Shown here in pieces: positions 7,341 to 16,105 of a DNA stretch of 54,842 nt. Each line of letters opens with the position of its first letter. Position 1 is the first letter of the stretch. The stretch lies in contig JAEZCR010000006.1 in NCBI GenBank assembly GCA_023433465.1, positions 1 through 54,842 of the forward strand, in the 5' to 3' direction. The position numbers and the translations under genes were made by a program. The notes under the pieces are model-generated. The model saw nothing but the letters and a program-made list of their open reading frames with translations, made no database searches and was not told the origin of the DNA. This stretch comes from Pseudomonadota bacterium (GTDB lineage: Bacteria; Pseudomonadota; Gammaproteobacteria; Steroidobacterales; Steroidobacteraceae).

Positions 7341-8521
7341 GGCGCGGGTCCGAACAAGACGCTGCAGTTAGTGCCGCCGAAGCCGAACGAATTCGACAAC
7401 ACGTATTCGACTTTCGCGTCGCGCGCCTCGAGCAGGACCGGCGCCGAGAGTTTGGGATCGAGCGTGCGCGTGTTGAGGCTGCGCGGCATGAATCCGTGTT
7501 CGATCGCGAGCAGCGAGATCGCGGCCTCGACGATTCCGGCGGCGCCGAGCGTGTGGCCGGTCCATCCCTTGGTCGAGCTGCACGGCGTGCTCCTGCCGAA
7601 CAGCGCCGTCACGGCGGTGTCCTCCGACGAGTCGTTGGCCGGCGTCGCGGTGCCGTGCAGGTTTATGTAACTGACGCGCTCCGGCGGCAGCGCGCCGAGC
7701 GCACCGCGCATCGCGAGCACCGCGCCCGCGCCGTCGGGCCGCGGCTGGGACATGTGGTGCGCGTCGCTCGATTCACCCGCGCCGAGGCAGGCCGCGACGC
7801 CCGGCTCGCGCGGACGCTCGAGCAGCGCGAATCCACCCGCCTCGCCGATCGACAATCCCTTGCGCCCGGCGTCGGCCGGGCGACAGATGTCGGGCGACAC
7901 GAGCTGCAGCGCGTTGAAGCCGTACAGCGTGGTGAGGCACAGACTATCTACTCCACCGACCACCGCGGCGTCGCAGAACCCGGCCTCGATCGCGCGCGCC
8001 GCGGAGGCGAACACCTTGGCGCTCGAGGCGCAGGCCGCCGACACCGACGCGGCTATGCCCTCGAGCCCGAGCCGCGTGCGCGTGTAGTCGGCGACCGAAA
8101 ACGTGCTCTGCGTGGCGTGGTAGTCGAACCAGTCCGGCAGCGGTCCGGCGCCACCTTCCTTCGCCCTGTGGGCGAATGCGAGCTCGGTGTGGCGCACGCC
8201 GGAGGTACTGGTGCCGATGAACACGCCGATGCGCCGCGCGCCATGGCGTGCACGCGCCGTGGCCACGGCATCGAGGAATCCGTCGGTGGTCAGCGCGATC
8301 TCCGCGAGCCGATTGTTGCGGCAGTCCCAACCCGCCAGCTCGCGTGGCAGCGTCACCGAGTCGAGCCCCTGCGCGGCGCCTATCCAGCACGGCAGCGTGG
8401 CGTCTTCGAAGCGTTGCTCGGTGAGCCCGGTCTTCTCCGCGCGCAACGCCGCGATGTGCGCCGCGCGGCCGCGGCCGATCGCGCTCGTGACGGTATAGGC
8501 GGTGATCGCAAGCGGTTTCAT
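7337..8521 (-). CDS. apeO: Beta-ketoacyl-ACP synthase II family, ApeO-like
   Basis: 394 residues from the ATG at 8521; the start overlaps the stop of the upstream acyltransferase (ATGA). FabF-type fold with a complete triad: C164 (VSAACASSA), H289 (INLHGTATPANDS) and H323 (KGWTGHTLGAAG). The C-terminal NSFGFGGTNCSVLFG is canonical. It catalyses decarboxylative condensation of malonyl-ACP with the growing chain. The TPANDS form of the histidine loop and the adjacency to the ApeC-like gene support the ApeO assignment over the second ketosynthase at 21328. Confidence 0.88.
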   Translation of the reverse strand: MKPLAITAYTVTSAIGRGRAAHIAALRAEKTGLTEQRFEDATLPCWIGAAQGLDSVTLPRELAGWDCRNNRLAEIALTTDGFLDAVATARARHGARRIGVFIGTSTSGVRHTELAFAHRAKEGGAGPLPDWFDYHATQSTFSVADYTRTRLGLEGIAASVSAACASSAKVFASAARAIEAGFCDAAVVGGVDSLCLTTLYGFNALQLVSPDICRPADAGRKGLSIGEAGGFALLERPREPGVAACLGAGESSDAHHMSQPRPDGAGAVLAMRGALGALPPERVSYINLHGTATPANDSSEDTAVTALFGRSTPCSSTKGWTGHTLGAAGIVEAAISLLAIEHGFMPRSLNTRTLDPKLSAPVLLEARDAKVEYVLSNSFGFGGTNCSVLFGPAP

Positions 8522-9447
8522 CGGGCCCAGAAGTCGTAGAAGTTGAGCCAATTGTAGGGCGCTTCGCGCACGCGCGCCGCGAGCCGGTCGGCGTAGTCCT
8601 GCACGAGGCGTTGCAGCTCCGCCTCGCGAGTCGCGCGCGGCAGGTCTATCTTCTCGGACAGCAGCTCGACGTGCGCTTCGTAGCGGTCGCCGCCCCTCCA
8701 GATACCGAATACGATCAGCACCGGCACCTTGAGCGCGGCGGCGAGCAGCCATGGGCTCGCTGGAAACGGCGCAGGTTCGCCGAGGAAGTTCACCGTGACG
8801 GAGCGTTCCCCCGCGCGCCGCCGGTCGACCATGAGGCCGACCACGGCATTGTCGTCGAGCGCCTCGCGCACCCGGAGCGCGAGATCGGGGCCGGCGTTCG
8901 ACGAGTCGATGATGCCGGCGGCGATCTCCGGGTTCAGCTCGCCCAGCGCCTGCATGAAGCGCCGGCCGATGTTGAGGTCGAGCACGATGCGCAATTTGAG
9001 CTCGTGTTTCTGCACGGCTCCGATGCGCATCACCTCGAAGCTGCCGAAGTGCGAGAGGAACAGCAGCACGCCGCGCGTGCGCGCCGTCTCGAGCGTGCCG
9101 GGGCCGTAGTGGCCTGCCACCTTGAATGGATACTTGCCGGTCAGCAGGAACACGCGGTCCAGCGAGATGCTCGCGAACGCGAACACGTGGCGCCAGATGT
9201 CGCGGAAGCGCGGCGTATGCGGCAGCACTCTCGCGAGATATTCGCGGGAGATGCGCCGCGTGGTCGGCGACGTCAGCACGAAGTAGAGACTGAGCGGATA
9301 GAGCAGCGGGCGGATCGCGCGCCTCCCGAGCGTGAGCGCCGCGAAGCGCAGCGCGCGCAGCGAGAACGTGTTACCGCGCTCGCCGCGTTCGTGCCACTCG
9401 ACGCGTCGCACGCTTTCGGCGCCGGTCTCCGGCCGGGGGGAGTTCAT
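8518..9447 (-). CDS. LpxL/HtrB-family acyltransferase of the pigment cluster
   Basis: 309 residues. The lysophospholipid/lipid-A acyltransferase fold shows the H-x4-E catalytic motif in FLSHFGSFEVMR and a later VGLMVDRRRAGERSVTVNFLGEPAPFP segment typical of HtrB/LpxL relatives. A hydrophobic stretch lies near residues 45-62, so it is probably inner-membrane associated. In aryl-polyene and xanthomonadin clusters such enzymes are thought to attach the polyene to a lipid or glycerol carrier; the acceptor is not known. Both neighbours overlap by 4 bp. Confidence 0.85.
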   Translation of the reverse strand: MNSPRPETGAESVRRVEWHERGERGNTFSLRALRFAALTLGRRAIRPLLYPLSLYFVLTSPTTRRISREYLARVLPHTPRFRDIWRHVFAFASISLDRVFLLTGKYPFKVAGHYGPGTLETARTRGVLLFLSHFGSFEVMRIGAVQKHELKLRIVLDLNIGRRFMQALGELNPEIAAGIIDSSNAGPDLALRVREALDDNAVVGLMVDRRRAGERSVTVNFLGEPAPFPASPWLLAAALKVPVLIVFGIWRGGDRYEAHVELLSEKIDLPRATREAELQRLVQDYADRLAARVREAPYNWLNFYDFWAR

Positions 9448-9743
9448 CCGCGCTCACCGAATCCGAAGACGCCTTCGGCGACGGTCGCCGTATCGAGCCG
9501 GCAGCGAAACCGCACGCGCTCCGCGGATTCCTCGATGCTCAGATCGAACGACTCACCCGGACTCAGCGCGCGATGGAATTTCACGCCGTCAATGAGCGTC
9601 GGAACGCCTCGACCGATCGCCTGGGCGATGAGCTCGAGCAGCAGGACACCGGGCACGACCGGCCGCCCGGGAAAGTGTCCGGCGTAACACGGGTGTTCCA
9701 ATGGTGTCCGGATGGTCGTCGAAAGACCCATATGTGACTTCAA
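9444..9743 (-). CDS. apeI: ApeI-like 3-hydroxyacyl-ACP dehydratase, short hotdog
   Basis: 99 residues from a TTG start at 9743 that overlaps the ligase stop; an ATG at 9731 would give 95 residues. The FabZ-like active-site loop HPCYAGHFPGRPVVPGVLLL contains the catalytic histidine, and LIAQAIG follows in the central helix. It should remove water from 3-hydroxyacyl intermediates. It is shorter than FabZ (about 150), as is usual for ApeI. A second gene of the same type lies in the right arm at 15025. Confidence 0.83.
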   Translation of the reverse strand: MKSHMGLSTTIRTPLEHPCYAGHFPGRPVVPGVLLLELIAQAIGRGVPTLIDGVKFHRALSPGESFDLSIEESAERVRFRCRLDTATVAEGVFGFGERG

Positions 9744-11068
9744 TCCGCGGACCTGCCCAGCATCTCGAGCAGGCGCTCGCGCGGCAATTTACCGAGTTCG
9801 TTGCGCGGCAGCGCGTCGACGATCCGGAGCGGCCGCGGGACGAACACGCCATCGATGAGCGCGCTCAGTTCCTGGCGCAGCTCGGCCGCGGTCCGGCCCG
9901 GCGCCACCACGAGCGCGGCGGGCCGAACGGTTTCACCTTCGCCCGGCATGAACACGACCTGGTCGGTCACGCCGCGCAGAGTCGCGATGCGCGCCGCGAT
10001 ATCGGACAGCGAGCCGCGCCGGCCGCCGATCTTGATCATGTCCGCGTCGCGGCCCAGCAGCGTGAAGCGGCCGTCGGCGCGCAGGTCGATGCGATCGCCC
10101 ACCGGGATCGTGCCGACGAGGTGATCGGCGCGGACCGACGTCGCGCCATCGTTCACGGCGAATTCCAGTCCCGGGTACGGCGTCCAGGTGTCGTCGTGCG
10201 CGGTTCGCCGCGTCGCCATGCTGCCGGCCTCGGTGCAGCCGTAGATCTCGAACACTTCCGCGCCGAGCCGACGCTCCGCTTCCGCGGCGAGATCCGCACC
10301 CAGCGGCGCGGTCGCCGACAACACGGCATCGACGCGCGGAAGCGAGCTTGCGCTCGAAAGCAAGTGGCGCAGGTGATACGGCGCGGTGATCAGCAGCTTC
10401 GGCGAAGGAATCGATTCCAACGCGGCGATGATCTCGTCGGGAAAGAAGGCGTTCCCGTCGTGCAGCGCCCAGTCTCCCGCGAGCAGCGTGAAGATCGAGG
10501 TCTCGAGCCCGTACATGTGCTGCGGCGGTACGGTGACGACCACGCTCATCGCGCGTTCGCCGAGACGCAGCCGGCAGTAGCGTGCGGACATGGCCAGCGC
10601 GCGCCAGGATTTTCCGTGCGCGCGCGGGCGGCCCGTGCTGCCGGAGGTGAACACGAGCGCCGCGAGCTGCTCGTCCGCGATGCCGGGCGAAACGTCATCG
10701 ACCGGGCCCGTAAGGCCCGCGTCCAACGCCGCGAGCACGAACGCATCCTCGACGAGTTGAGCGCCGGGATATCCCTCCAGCAACTCGTCACGCGCCTGCG
10801 GCCCCACGCCGGGCGGCAGCAGGTTGGTCGCGCCGCGGCGGCAGGCAGCGAGGAAGGTCACCGCGAAGTGATAACGATTGGCGCAGCGGTTCACGATCCA
10901 GCGCGTGTCCGGCAGCGCGCGTGCGACGCTCGCGACGTGCCGCGCGAATTCGCGGCGCGTGACCGGGACGCCACCGCGCCAGGCGGCGATGGCCTCGGGC
11001 GCCGGCCGCGCGTACGCGTGATTCACCGCCGCGCTTATCCCGGATTTTCCGTGCCAGGCACCGTTCAT
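9740..11068 (-). CDS. apeH: AMP-dependent acyl-activating ligase (ApeH-like)
   Basis: 442 residues from the ATG at 11068, whose ATGA overlaps the stop of the upstream membrane protein. ANL-superfamily features: the phosphate loop TSGSTGRPRAHGK (141-153), VPPQHMYGLE, the YGCTEAGSMATR adenylate motif, and the C-terminal ELGKLPRERL lysine region. In aryl-polyene biosynthesis ApeH activates the aryl starter (hydroxybenzoate or coumarate) and loads it on an ACP. With a chorismatase in the cluster, a hydroxybenzoate substrate is the best inference. It is somewhat shorter than typical ANL enzymes (about 500-550). Confidence 0.85.
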   Translation of the reverse strand: MNGAWHGKSGISAAVNHAYARPAPEAIAAWRGGVPVTRREFARHVASVARALPDTRWIVNRCANRYHFAVTFLAACRRGATNLLPPGVGPQARDELLEGYPGAQLVEDAFVLAALDAGLTGPVDDVSPGIADEQLAALVFTSGSTGRPRAHGKSWRALAMSARYCRLRLGERAMSVVVTVPPQHMYGLETSIFTLLAGDWALHDGNAFFPDEIIAALESIPSPKLLITAPYHLRHLLSSASSLPRVDAVLSATAPLGADLAAEAERRLGAEVFEIYGCTEAGSMATRRTAHDDTWTPYPGLEFAVNDGATSVRADHLVGTIPVGDRIDLRADGRFTLLGRDADMIKIGGRRGSLSDIAARIATLRGVTDQVVFMPGEGETVRPAALVVAPGRTAAELRQELSALIDGVFVPRPLRIVDALPRNELGKLPRERLLEMLGRSAD

Positions 11069-11697
11069 CGGCGGGGATTCGCGTTGACCACGATCTTCAG
11101 GTACTCGGAGAAGCCGGGATGCGCGTAGTCGCGGAAGCGCAGGCGGCGGAACAGGTATTCGCCGCCGACCGCGGCGGCGATCAGCAGATAGTTGCCGCAA
11201 TTGGCCATGACCGACCACCACTGCTGCGGGGCCAGGGCCGCGAGGGCGAGGTCCCAGGTGGCGATCGCGACGAAGATCCCGGTCCAGAAAACCGTGAGCT
11301 GGCGCGAGTAGCGCAGTAGATAGTCCGGCGTCGAAGGCCGCGCGGCCAGCGCCACCGATACGATCAGCGGCTGCCGGCCCGAGAACAGCGTGCGGCCGAA
11401 GAACCACGCGAGCATCGCGGGAATGAGCACCGACGGCGCGAACAGCAGCAGTCGACCGCCGCCCGTGTCCGCGATCCACCACGCCACGGCGGCGAGCGCG
11501 GCGAACGTGAGCCAGGCGCGCCAGCGCAGTTCGAGCAGCGCGATGCTGAACGGCACCGCCACGATGGCGACCAGCGCAAGCCAGTCGACGAGATGCGATT
11601 CGTTGGAGATCGCGAGGTGGATCAGCGCGGAGGCCAGCACGAAACTCACCACCGCGACCAGCGCGCGCGCCGTGCGGGGAATCGTGACATTCCTCAT
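11065..11697 (-). CDS. COG4648-type integral membrane protein (ApeG-like)
   Basis: 210 residues with about six predicted membrane helices (for example VAVVSFVLASALIHLAI, ALVAIVAVPFSIALLEL and LTFAALAAVAWWIAD) and a cytosolic C-terminal tail rich in Arg and Phe. This family is a constant but biochemically undefined member of aryl-polyene clusters. The start at 11697 was chosen because the upstream in-frame ATG at 11763 lies inside the ACP gene. The gene begins 25 bp after the ACP stop. Confidence 0.75.
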   Translation of the reverse strand: MRNVTIPRTARALVAVVSFVLASALIHLAISNESHLVDWLALVAIVAVPFSIALLELRWRAWLTFAALAAVAWWIADTGGGRLLLFAPSVLIPAMLAWFFGRTLFSGRQPLIVSVALAARPSTPDYLLRYSRQLTVFWTGIFVAIATWDLALAALAPQQWWSVMANCGNYLLIAAAVGGEYLFRRLRFRDYAHPGFSEYLKIVVNANPRR

Positions 11698-11722
11698 CGG
11701 GGAATGAGGGATGCCGCAGCGG

Positions 11723-12004
11723 TCAAGCCGTGCGGCGCTCCGCGACGAGCTGCGTGAGCGCACGCAGCGACGCGAAGGCGCGCGTCACGGAGGCGTCGTC
11801 GGCCTTGAGCTCGACGCTGTACTTCTGCTGGATCGCGAGCACGATCTCGAGCGCGTCGATCGAGTCGAGCCCCCAGCCCGGAGTGGATTGACCGAACAAC
11901 GGCATCGACGGGTCGACGCTGTCGGCCTGGATGTGTTCGAGATTGAGGGCGGACACGATGACCTCGGCCATCTGCCGCTCTTCGTTGGTCAGGGCGGCGC
12001 TCAC
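11723..12004 (-). CDS. Acyl carrier protein (left-arm ACP)
   Basis: 93 residues. The phosphopantetheine attachment motif is GLDSIDALEI, with Ser48 as the carrier serine. A PP-binding fold surrounds it, with PLFGQSTPGWG before the motif. The GWGLDSID form is typical of aryl-polyene ACPs. It should carry the starter unit or growing chain between the ligase, ketosynthases, reductase and dehydratases. The stop of the upstream methyltransferase overlaps its start by 4 bp. A second ACP is at 14762, giving the usual two carriers per cluster. Confidence 0.9.
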   Translation of the reverse strand: MSAALTNEERQMAEVIVSALNLEHIQADSVDPSMPLFGQSTPGWGLDSIDALEIVLAIQQKYSVELKADDASVTRAFASLRALTQLVAERRTA

Positions 12005-12798
12005 TGCGGATTTCCTTCTGCCGGCGTCGCCGGCTTGATCGCGGAGTACTCGCTGAACATGCCGTTCAGCACGTGACGCTTCACGTCGGTGAAGCCTGCG
12101 GTCGCGAGCGCGGCCATGATGTCGGCCGGCGGCACGCAGGCTTCGATGGTGTCCCAGTAATACTGCATGAGGCGCTGCGCTTCCGCGGAGCGGCGCACGA
12201 TTCGCGTAATCGTCGGCACCACGTGTTTCAGATAGAACTTGAGCGCGTGGTAGTGGAAGCGCCCTTCGGGCCGCGTGATCTCGAGCAGCAGAACCTTGCC
12301 GCCCGGACGCAGCGCGCGCTTGTATTCGCGGAAGGTGACGACCAGGTCCTCGACGTGCCGCAGCGCGTAGCCCATCGTGAGGATGTCGAATTCGCCGTCG
12401 CCCACGGGCAGCGCTTCGCCGCGGCCGATGCGCGTATCGCGCACGCCGGCCTTCGTGGCCTCCGCGAGCATGCCGGGCGATGGATCGACCGCCACGACGG
12501 CGCCCGTCGGACCGACCATTTCCTGCGCCAGTGCCGCGATCACGCCCGTTCCCGAACCGACGTCCAGCAGGCGGGTGCCTGTGGTCACACCATGGCGCTT
12601 GAGCACGTCGCCGCGATACCAGCGGCCGGTACCGAACGACATCGCGCCGGTGATCCAGTCGTAGTGAGGCGCGGACTCGTCGAACATCTCGTTGACGCGG
12701 CGCTTGCGGCCCGGCTCATCCGCGTAATAGCTTTTCAGCAGGGGATGAGGGGCGAGACGAGGGGCGCCGGCCTGGCTGCCGCTTTGATCGGGCATCAT
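12001..12798 (-). CDS. SAM-dependent methyltransferase, UbiE/COQ5-like
   Basis: 265 residues from the ATG at 12798; an in-frame GTG at 12822 is an alternative and neither has a strong ribosome site. Class I methyltransferase motif I is LLDVGSGTGVIAAL; VAVDPSPGMLAEA (motif II acidic residue) and FDILTMGYALRHVEDL follow. LRPGGKVLLLEITRPEG matches UbiE-type motif III. It is probably the first gene of the minus-strand arm and diverges from the chorismatase across about 77 bp. By analogy with other aryl-polyene clusters it should methylate the aryl head group, but O- versus C-methylation cannot be decided. Confidence 0.82.
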   Translation of the reverse strand: MMPDQSGSQAGAPRLAPHPLLKSYYADEPGRKRRVNEMFDESAPHYDWITGAMSFGTGRWYRGDVLKRHGVTTGTRLLDVGSGTGVIAALAQEMVGPTGAVVAVDPSPGMLAEATKAGVRDTRIGRGEALPVGDGEFDILTMGYALRHVEDLVVTFREYKRALRPGGKVLLLEITRPEGRFHYHALKFYLKHVVPTITRIVRRSAEAQRLMQYYWDTIEACVPPADIMAALATAGFTDVKRHVLNGMFSEYSAIKPATPAEGNPQ

Positions 12799-12875
12799 CG
12801 GGGAATCCGTAGGATCAGACACCGCGCGAATGATCGCATGAACCTTCCTGCCTGTGCAGTTGTGGGGCACTGACC

Positions 12876-13847
12876 TTGCTGCACGTACATCACGCTTTGC
12901 GAAACGCGCTGGAGCCACGCCACACGCTATCGGAGTTTCACTTCGGGCTTTCCGCCGATGAGTCGTCGGATGGCGATCCGCGTCACATACCCGTATCGCT
13001 CGCGCAACTCGGCGGCGACGAGCGTGTCGAGCGCTGGAGCACGGACTCGCCGGTGGAGGCGGGCACGTACCGCGACGTCCGGTTCGCGCGCGACGGCAAT
13101 TACCTGTTCGCGAGCCTGCTGGTTCCGCCGGCGCTGTGTACCGACCTCGAGCAAATCACGCGCCGCAGCTACCTGCGCCTGGACCATCTCCTGCGGCGCG
13201 AGGGATATCCGTACTGGCTGCGCGCCTGGAATTACCTCGCCGGCATCACGGTCGGCGAAGGCGAGGAAGAGCGCTACCGCCGGTTCAATGCCGGCCGGCA
13301 CAGCGCGGTCAGCCTGAGCAACGGCATCGAGCGCAATCTGCCCGCCGCGAGCGCGTTGGGCAGCGAAACCGGCGGCTTCGTCTTGAGCTGCCTCGCCGGA
13401 AAGCAGCCCGGAACGCAGATCGAGAATCCGCGGCAGATCAGCGCGCCGCTGTATCCCAGTCAGTACGGCCGGCGCAGCCCGATGTTCGCGCGCGCGGCGC
13501 TGGTGCCCAACGGAAGCGGCGCGCAGCTGCTGGTCTCGGGCACCGCGAGCATCGTGGGGCACGAAAGCCTGCACATCGGCGATCCCGAACGGCAACTCGA
13601 GGAAACCGCGCGCAACTTCGAGGCGCTCGTCGAGACCGCGATGCGCGCCGACGCGGACGGCCCGCGCCGCACGTCCGTCCGGCTCGAATCTCTCAAGGTC
13701 TACCTGCGCAATGCCGCAGATTACGAGCGACTCATGCCGCGCATTCGCCACCTGTTCGCGCTGGAAGCCGAGCCGCTGGTGCTGCGCGCGGACATCTGCC
13801 GACGCGAGCTGCTGCTCGAGATCGAAGGGACCTACGCGCTTGAGTGA
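12876..13847 (+). CDS. xanB2: Chorismatase (FkbO/Hyg5/XanB2 family), hydroxybenzoate-forming
   Basis: 323 residues with a TTG start after a GGGG-rich ribosome site. Family-wide motifs are all present in order: YPYWLRAWNYLAGI, YRRFNAGR, IENPRQISAPLYPSQYG with RRSPMFARA, a GTASIVGHESLHIGD stretch, and the C-terminal ICRRELLLEIEG that carries the catalytic glutamate region. XanB2 in Xanthomonas converts chorismate to 3- and 4-hydroxybenzoate for xanthomonadin and ubiquinone. FkbO and Hyg5 make dihydroxycyclohexadiene-carboxylate and 3-hydroxybenzoate respectively. The pigment context favours hydroxybenzoate. First gene of the plus-strand arm. Confidence 0.92.
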   Translation: MLHVHHALRNALEPRHTLSEFHFGLSADESSDGDPRHIPVSLAQLGGDERVERWSTDSPVEAGTYRDVRFARDGNYLFASLLVPPALCTDLEQITRRSYLRLDHLLRREGYPYWLRAWNYLAGITVGEGEEERYRRFNAGRHSAVSLSNGIERNLPAASALGSETGGFVLSCLAGKQPGTQIENPRQISAPLYPSQYGRRSPMFARAALVPNGSGAQLLVSGTASIVGHESLHIGDPERQLEETARNFEALVETAMRADADGPRRTSVRLESLKVYLRNAADYERLMPRIRHLFALEAEPLVLRADICRRELLLEIEGTYALE

Positions 13848-14673
13848 TCCGGCCGCCGCGCGGGATTCGCCAGGCGGTCGATGGGCTCGTCGATGTAACG
13901 CGGCATGGCGGGTGTTCGCGACCGGCTTCTCCTTCGCCTGCTTCGGCATCGGCGCGGTGCTGCTCGGATTCACCGTCTGGCCGCTGCTGCGGATCTCCTC
14001 GCGCAACCGCGACGTCGCCGACGCGCGCGTACAGCGCGCAGTCTCACTCTCGATGCGCGTGTTCGTGTGGCTCATGAAGTCGCTGGGGCTCCTGACCTAC
14101 GAGATCCGCGGCAGGGAAAAGCTGGCGGCGCGCGGCCAGTTCGTCATCGCAAATCACCCGACGCTCATCGACGTGGTTTACCTCGTCGGCCTCATGCCCG
14201 AGGTCGACTGCATCGTCAAACAGGCCCTCTGGAGCAACGTGTTCCTGCGCTGGCCGGTCTACTGGGCCGGGTACATCAGCAACGCGACGGGAGAAGGCCT
14301 GGTCGAGGCCTGCGCCGCGACGCTCGCCCGCGGGCGATCGCTGGTCGTGTTCCCGGAAGGCACGCGGACCCGGCCGGGCGATCCGCTCAATTTCCACCGC
14401 GGCGCCGCCCAGATCGCGTTGACCGCCCGGGTGCCGCTGCGGCCGGTGACCATCACCTGCGACCCGATCACACTTTTCAAGGGAAATTCATGGTTCCGCG
14501 TGCCGGCGCGCCGGCCCCATTGGGTGATCGCCGTGGGAGATCCCATTCCGGTGGAACCCTATCTGGCCGAGCCACAGGCCCTGGCCGCGCGCCACCTGAC
14601 CCAGGCCCTCGTGCGCTGGTACGACGTCAGCATCGCGCAACAGCTCGCCGGCCAGAAAGGACAAACCGGGTGA
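13840..14673 (+). CDS. PlsC-family acyltransferase of the pigment cluster
   Basis: 277 residues from a TTG at 13840 that overlaps the chorismatase stop by 8 bp; a downstream GTG near 13913 is possible. A hydrophobic segment (about 30-50) precedes the acyltransferase domain with H-x4-D in IANHPTLIDVVY and FPEGTRTRPGD (motif III). It differs from the HtrB-type enzyme of the left arm, so the cluster carries two acyltransferase types. It probably acylates a glycerol- or glycan-linked intermediate during pigment anchoring. The acceptor is unknown. Confidence 0.85.
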   Translation: MSDPAAARDSPGGRWARRCNAAWRVFATGFSFACFGIGAVLLGFTVWPLLRISSRNRDVADARVQRAVSLSMRVFVWLMKSLGLLTYEIRGREKLAARGQFVIANHPTLIDVVYLVGLMPEVDCIVKQALWSNVFLRWPVYWAGYISNATGEGLVEACAATLARGRSLVVFPEGTRTRPGDPLNFHRGAAQIALTARVPLRPVTITCDPITLFKGNSWFRVPARRPHWVIAVGDPIPVEPYLAEPQALAARHLTQALVRWYDVSIAQQLAGQKGQTG

Positions 14674-14707
14674 ATGTCAATCTGCGACGGGAAACACGGC
14701 CATGAGG

Positions 14708-14735
14708 CTGACGGCGCGCCACGATTCGCTATAAT
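14708..14735 (+). promoter_or_regulatory. Internal promoter before the second half of the plus-strand arm
   Basis: A perfect -10 TATAAT at 14730-14735 with CTGACG (4 of 6 to TTGACA) 16 bp upstream, in the 88-bp gap between the acyltransferase and the ACP gene. This is the largest gap inside the arm, so a separate transcript starting with the ACP is plausible. Confidence 0.55.
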
Positions 14736-14761
14736 TCAAGGCGTTGGCGAGGGATGGGTTC

Positions 14762-15025
14762 GTGCAGTCCACACAAGAAATTTTCGAACAGCTCCGCAGC
14801 GTGCTGCACGATCTGTTCGAGATCGATCCTGCGCGCGTCACGCTAGACGCGCATCTTTATAACGATCTCGAGATCGACAGCATCGATACGATCGATCTGA
14901 TCCTGCGCCTGAAGGAATTGACCGGTCGCAAGATTCAGCCCGACCAGTTCCGCAACGTGCGCACGGTCGGCGATGCGGTCACTGCCATTCACGCGCTGCT
15001 GCAGCACAAGCCCGCAGCGGCGTGA
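14762..15025 (+). CDS. Acyl carrier protein (right-arm ACP)
   Basis: 87 residues from a GTG at 14762, chosen because GAGGGA lies just upstream; an in-frame TTG at 14744 would add six residues. The carrier motif is LEIDSIDTIDLIL with Ser40 as the phosphopantetheine site, followed by a standard ACP helix III region (FRNVRTVGDAV). It complements the left-arm ACP. The stop overlaps the next gene (TGATG). Confidence 0.9.
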   Translation: MQSTQEIFEQLRSVLHDLFEIDPARVTLDAHLYNDLEIDSIDTIDLILRLKELTGRKIQPDQFRNVRTVGDAVTAIHALLQHKPAAA

Positions 15026-15399
15026 TGCCGCTGCCCGCGATGTCGGAACTGCGGCGCTCCGACGCCGCATGCTCGGTCGTTCTCGACATCAGCCCGGACC
15101 TGCCGCCGTTCGACGGCCACTTTCCCGGCATACCCATTCTTCCCGCCGTCGCCCAGATCGACTGGGCCGTCCGCATCGCGCGCGACTCGTTCGAACTACC
15201 ACCCAACTTCCGGGGGCTGCGCGGGCTCAAGTTCCTGCACATCGTGCAGCCGTCGACCACGCTTACGCTCGAGCTTTCGCGCTCGGATAACGGCCGATCG
15301 GTTTCGTTCGCGTACGTGCGCGCCGGCACGACGTGTTCAACAGGGCGCATGGAATTCGCCGATGACGATTCGACTGGGACTGATCGTCCCGTTCTATAA
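15025..15399 (+). CDS. ApeI-like 3-hydroxyacyl-ACP dehydratase, second copy
   Basis: 124 residues from the ATG at 15025, which shares one base with the ACP stop. The active-site loop is FDGHFPGIPILPAVAQIDW, matching FabZ/ApeI hotdog dehydratases, with GLRGLKFLHIVQP downstream. It parallels the shorter copy at 9444 in the other arm. Whether both are active on the same chain or one works at a specific chain length cannot be told. It overlaps the next gene by 38 bp. Confidence 0.82.
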   Translation: MPLPAMSELRRSDAACSVVLDISPDLPPFDGHFPGIPILPAVAQIDWAVRIARDSFELPPNFRGLRGLKFLHIVQPSTTLTLELSRSDNGRSVSFAYVRAGTTCSTGRMEFADDDSTGTDRPVL

Positions 15400-16105
15400 C
15401 CACGAGCACGCGATCCGCAGGACCGTCGCGGCGCTCAAGCCGCATGGACTGCCGTGCTGGCTCGTGGACGACGGCAGCGACGCGCGCTGCGCGCCGGTGC
15501 TCGATGAGATCGCGCGCGCGGAATCCGCCTGGCTCACTCTGATCCGCTGCCCGGTGAACCGCGGCAAGGGCATCGCGGTGGTCACGGGTTTCGCCGCGGC
15601 CCAGCTGGCCGGCTGCACGCACGCGCTGCAGATAGACGCCGACGGCCAGCACGACTTCACGGCGATTCCGCGCATCGCCGAGCTCGCGCAGCAGAATCCC
15701 GATGCGATCATCACGGGAGTGCCGGTGTTCGACTCGAGCGCGCCGGCCTCGCGCCGCATAGGCCGCAAGCTCACGACGCTCTGGGTGCGCATCAACACAC
15801 TGTCCACGCACATCGAGGATGCGATGTGCGGCTTCCGCGTCTATCCACTCGAGCCGATCATGAATCTCGCGCGCCGCGGAGGCGTCGGCAGCCGGATGGA
15901 GTTCGATCCCGAGATCCTGGTGCGCGCCGTATGGGACGGCGTGCCGGTTGTCTCGATGCCGACCAGCGTCGTCTACCCGGACGACGGCGTGTCGCACTTC
16001 AAGATGTGGCGGGACAACGCGCGCATTTCGTGGATGCATACGCGCCTGTTCTTCGGCATGCTGCGCCGGGCGCCCGTACTTCTCACGCGGCGACCGCGAC
16101 AATGA
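15362..16105 (+). CDS. Family 2 glycosyltransferase
   Basis: 247 residues with a GT-A fold. The nucleotide-sugar binding start is LGLIVPFYNHEHAI, the first acidic motif is WLVDDGSD, and the metal-binding motif is IDADGQHD. A later AMCGFRVYP segment resembles dolichyl-phosphate-mannose synthase-like GT2 enzymes. No membrane helices are evident. In E. coli-type aryl-polyene clusters a glycosyltransferase domain is joined to an acyltransferase domain; here the two activities are separate genes on opposite arms. The sugar is unknown. It overlaps the previous gene by 38 bp and the next by 4 bp. Confidence 0.88.
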   Translation: MTIRLGLIVPFYNHEHAIRRTVAALKPHGLPCWLVDDGSDARCAPVLDEIARAESAWLTLIRCPVNRGKGIAVVTGFAAAQLAGCTHALQIDADGQHDFTAIPRIAELAQQNPDAIITGVPVFDSSAPASRRIGRKLTTLWVRINTLSTHIEDAMCGFRVYPLEPIMNLARRGGVGSRMEFDPEILVRAVWDGVPVVSMPTSVVYPDDGVSHFKMWRDNARISWMHTRLFFGMLRRAPVLLTRRPRQ

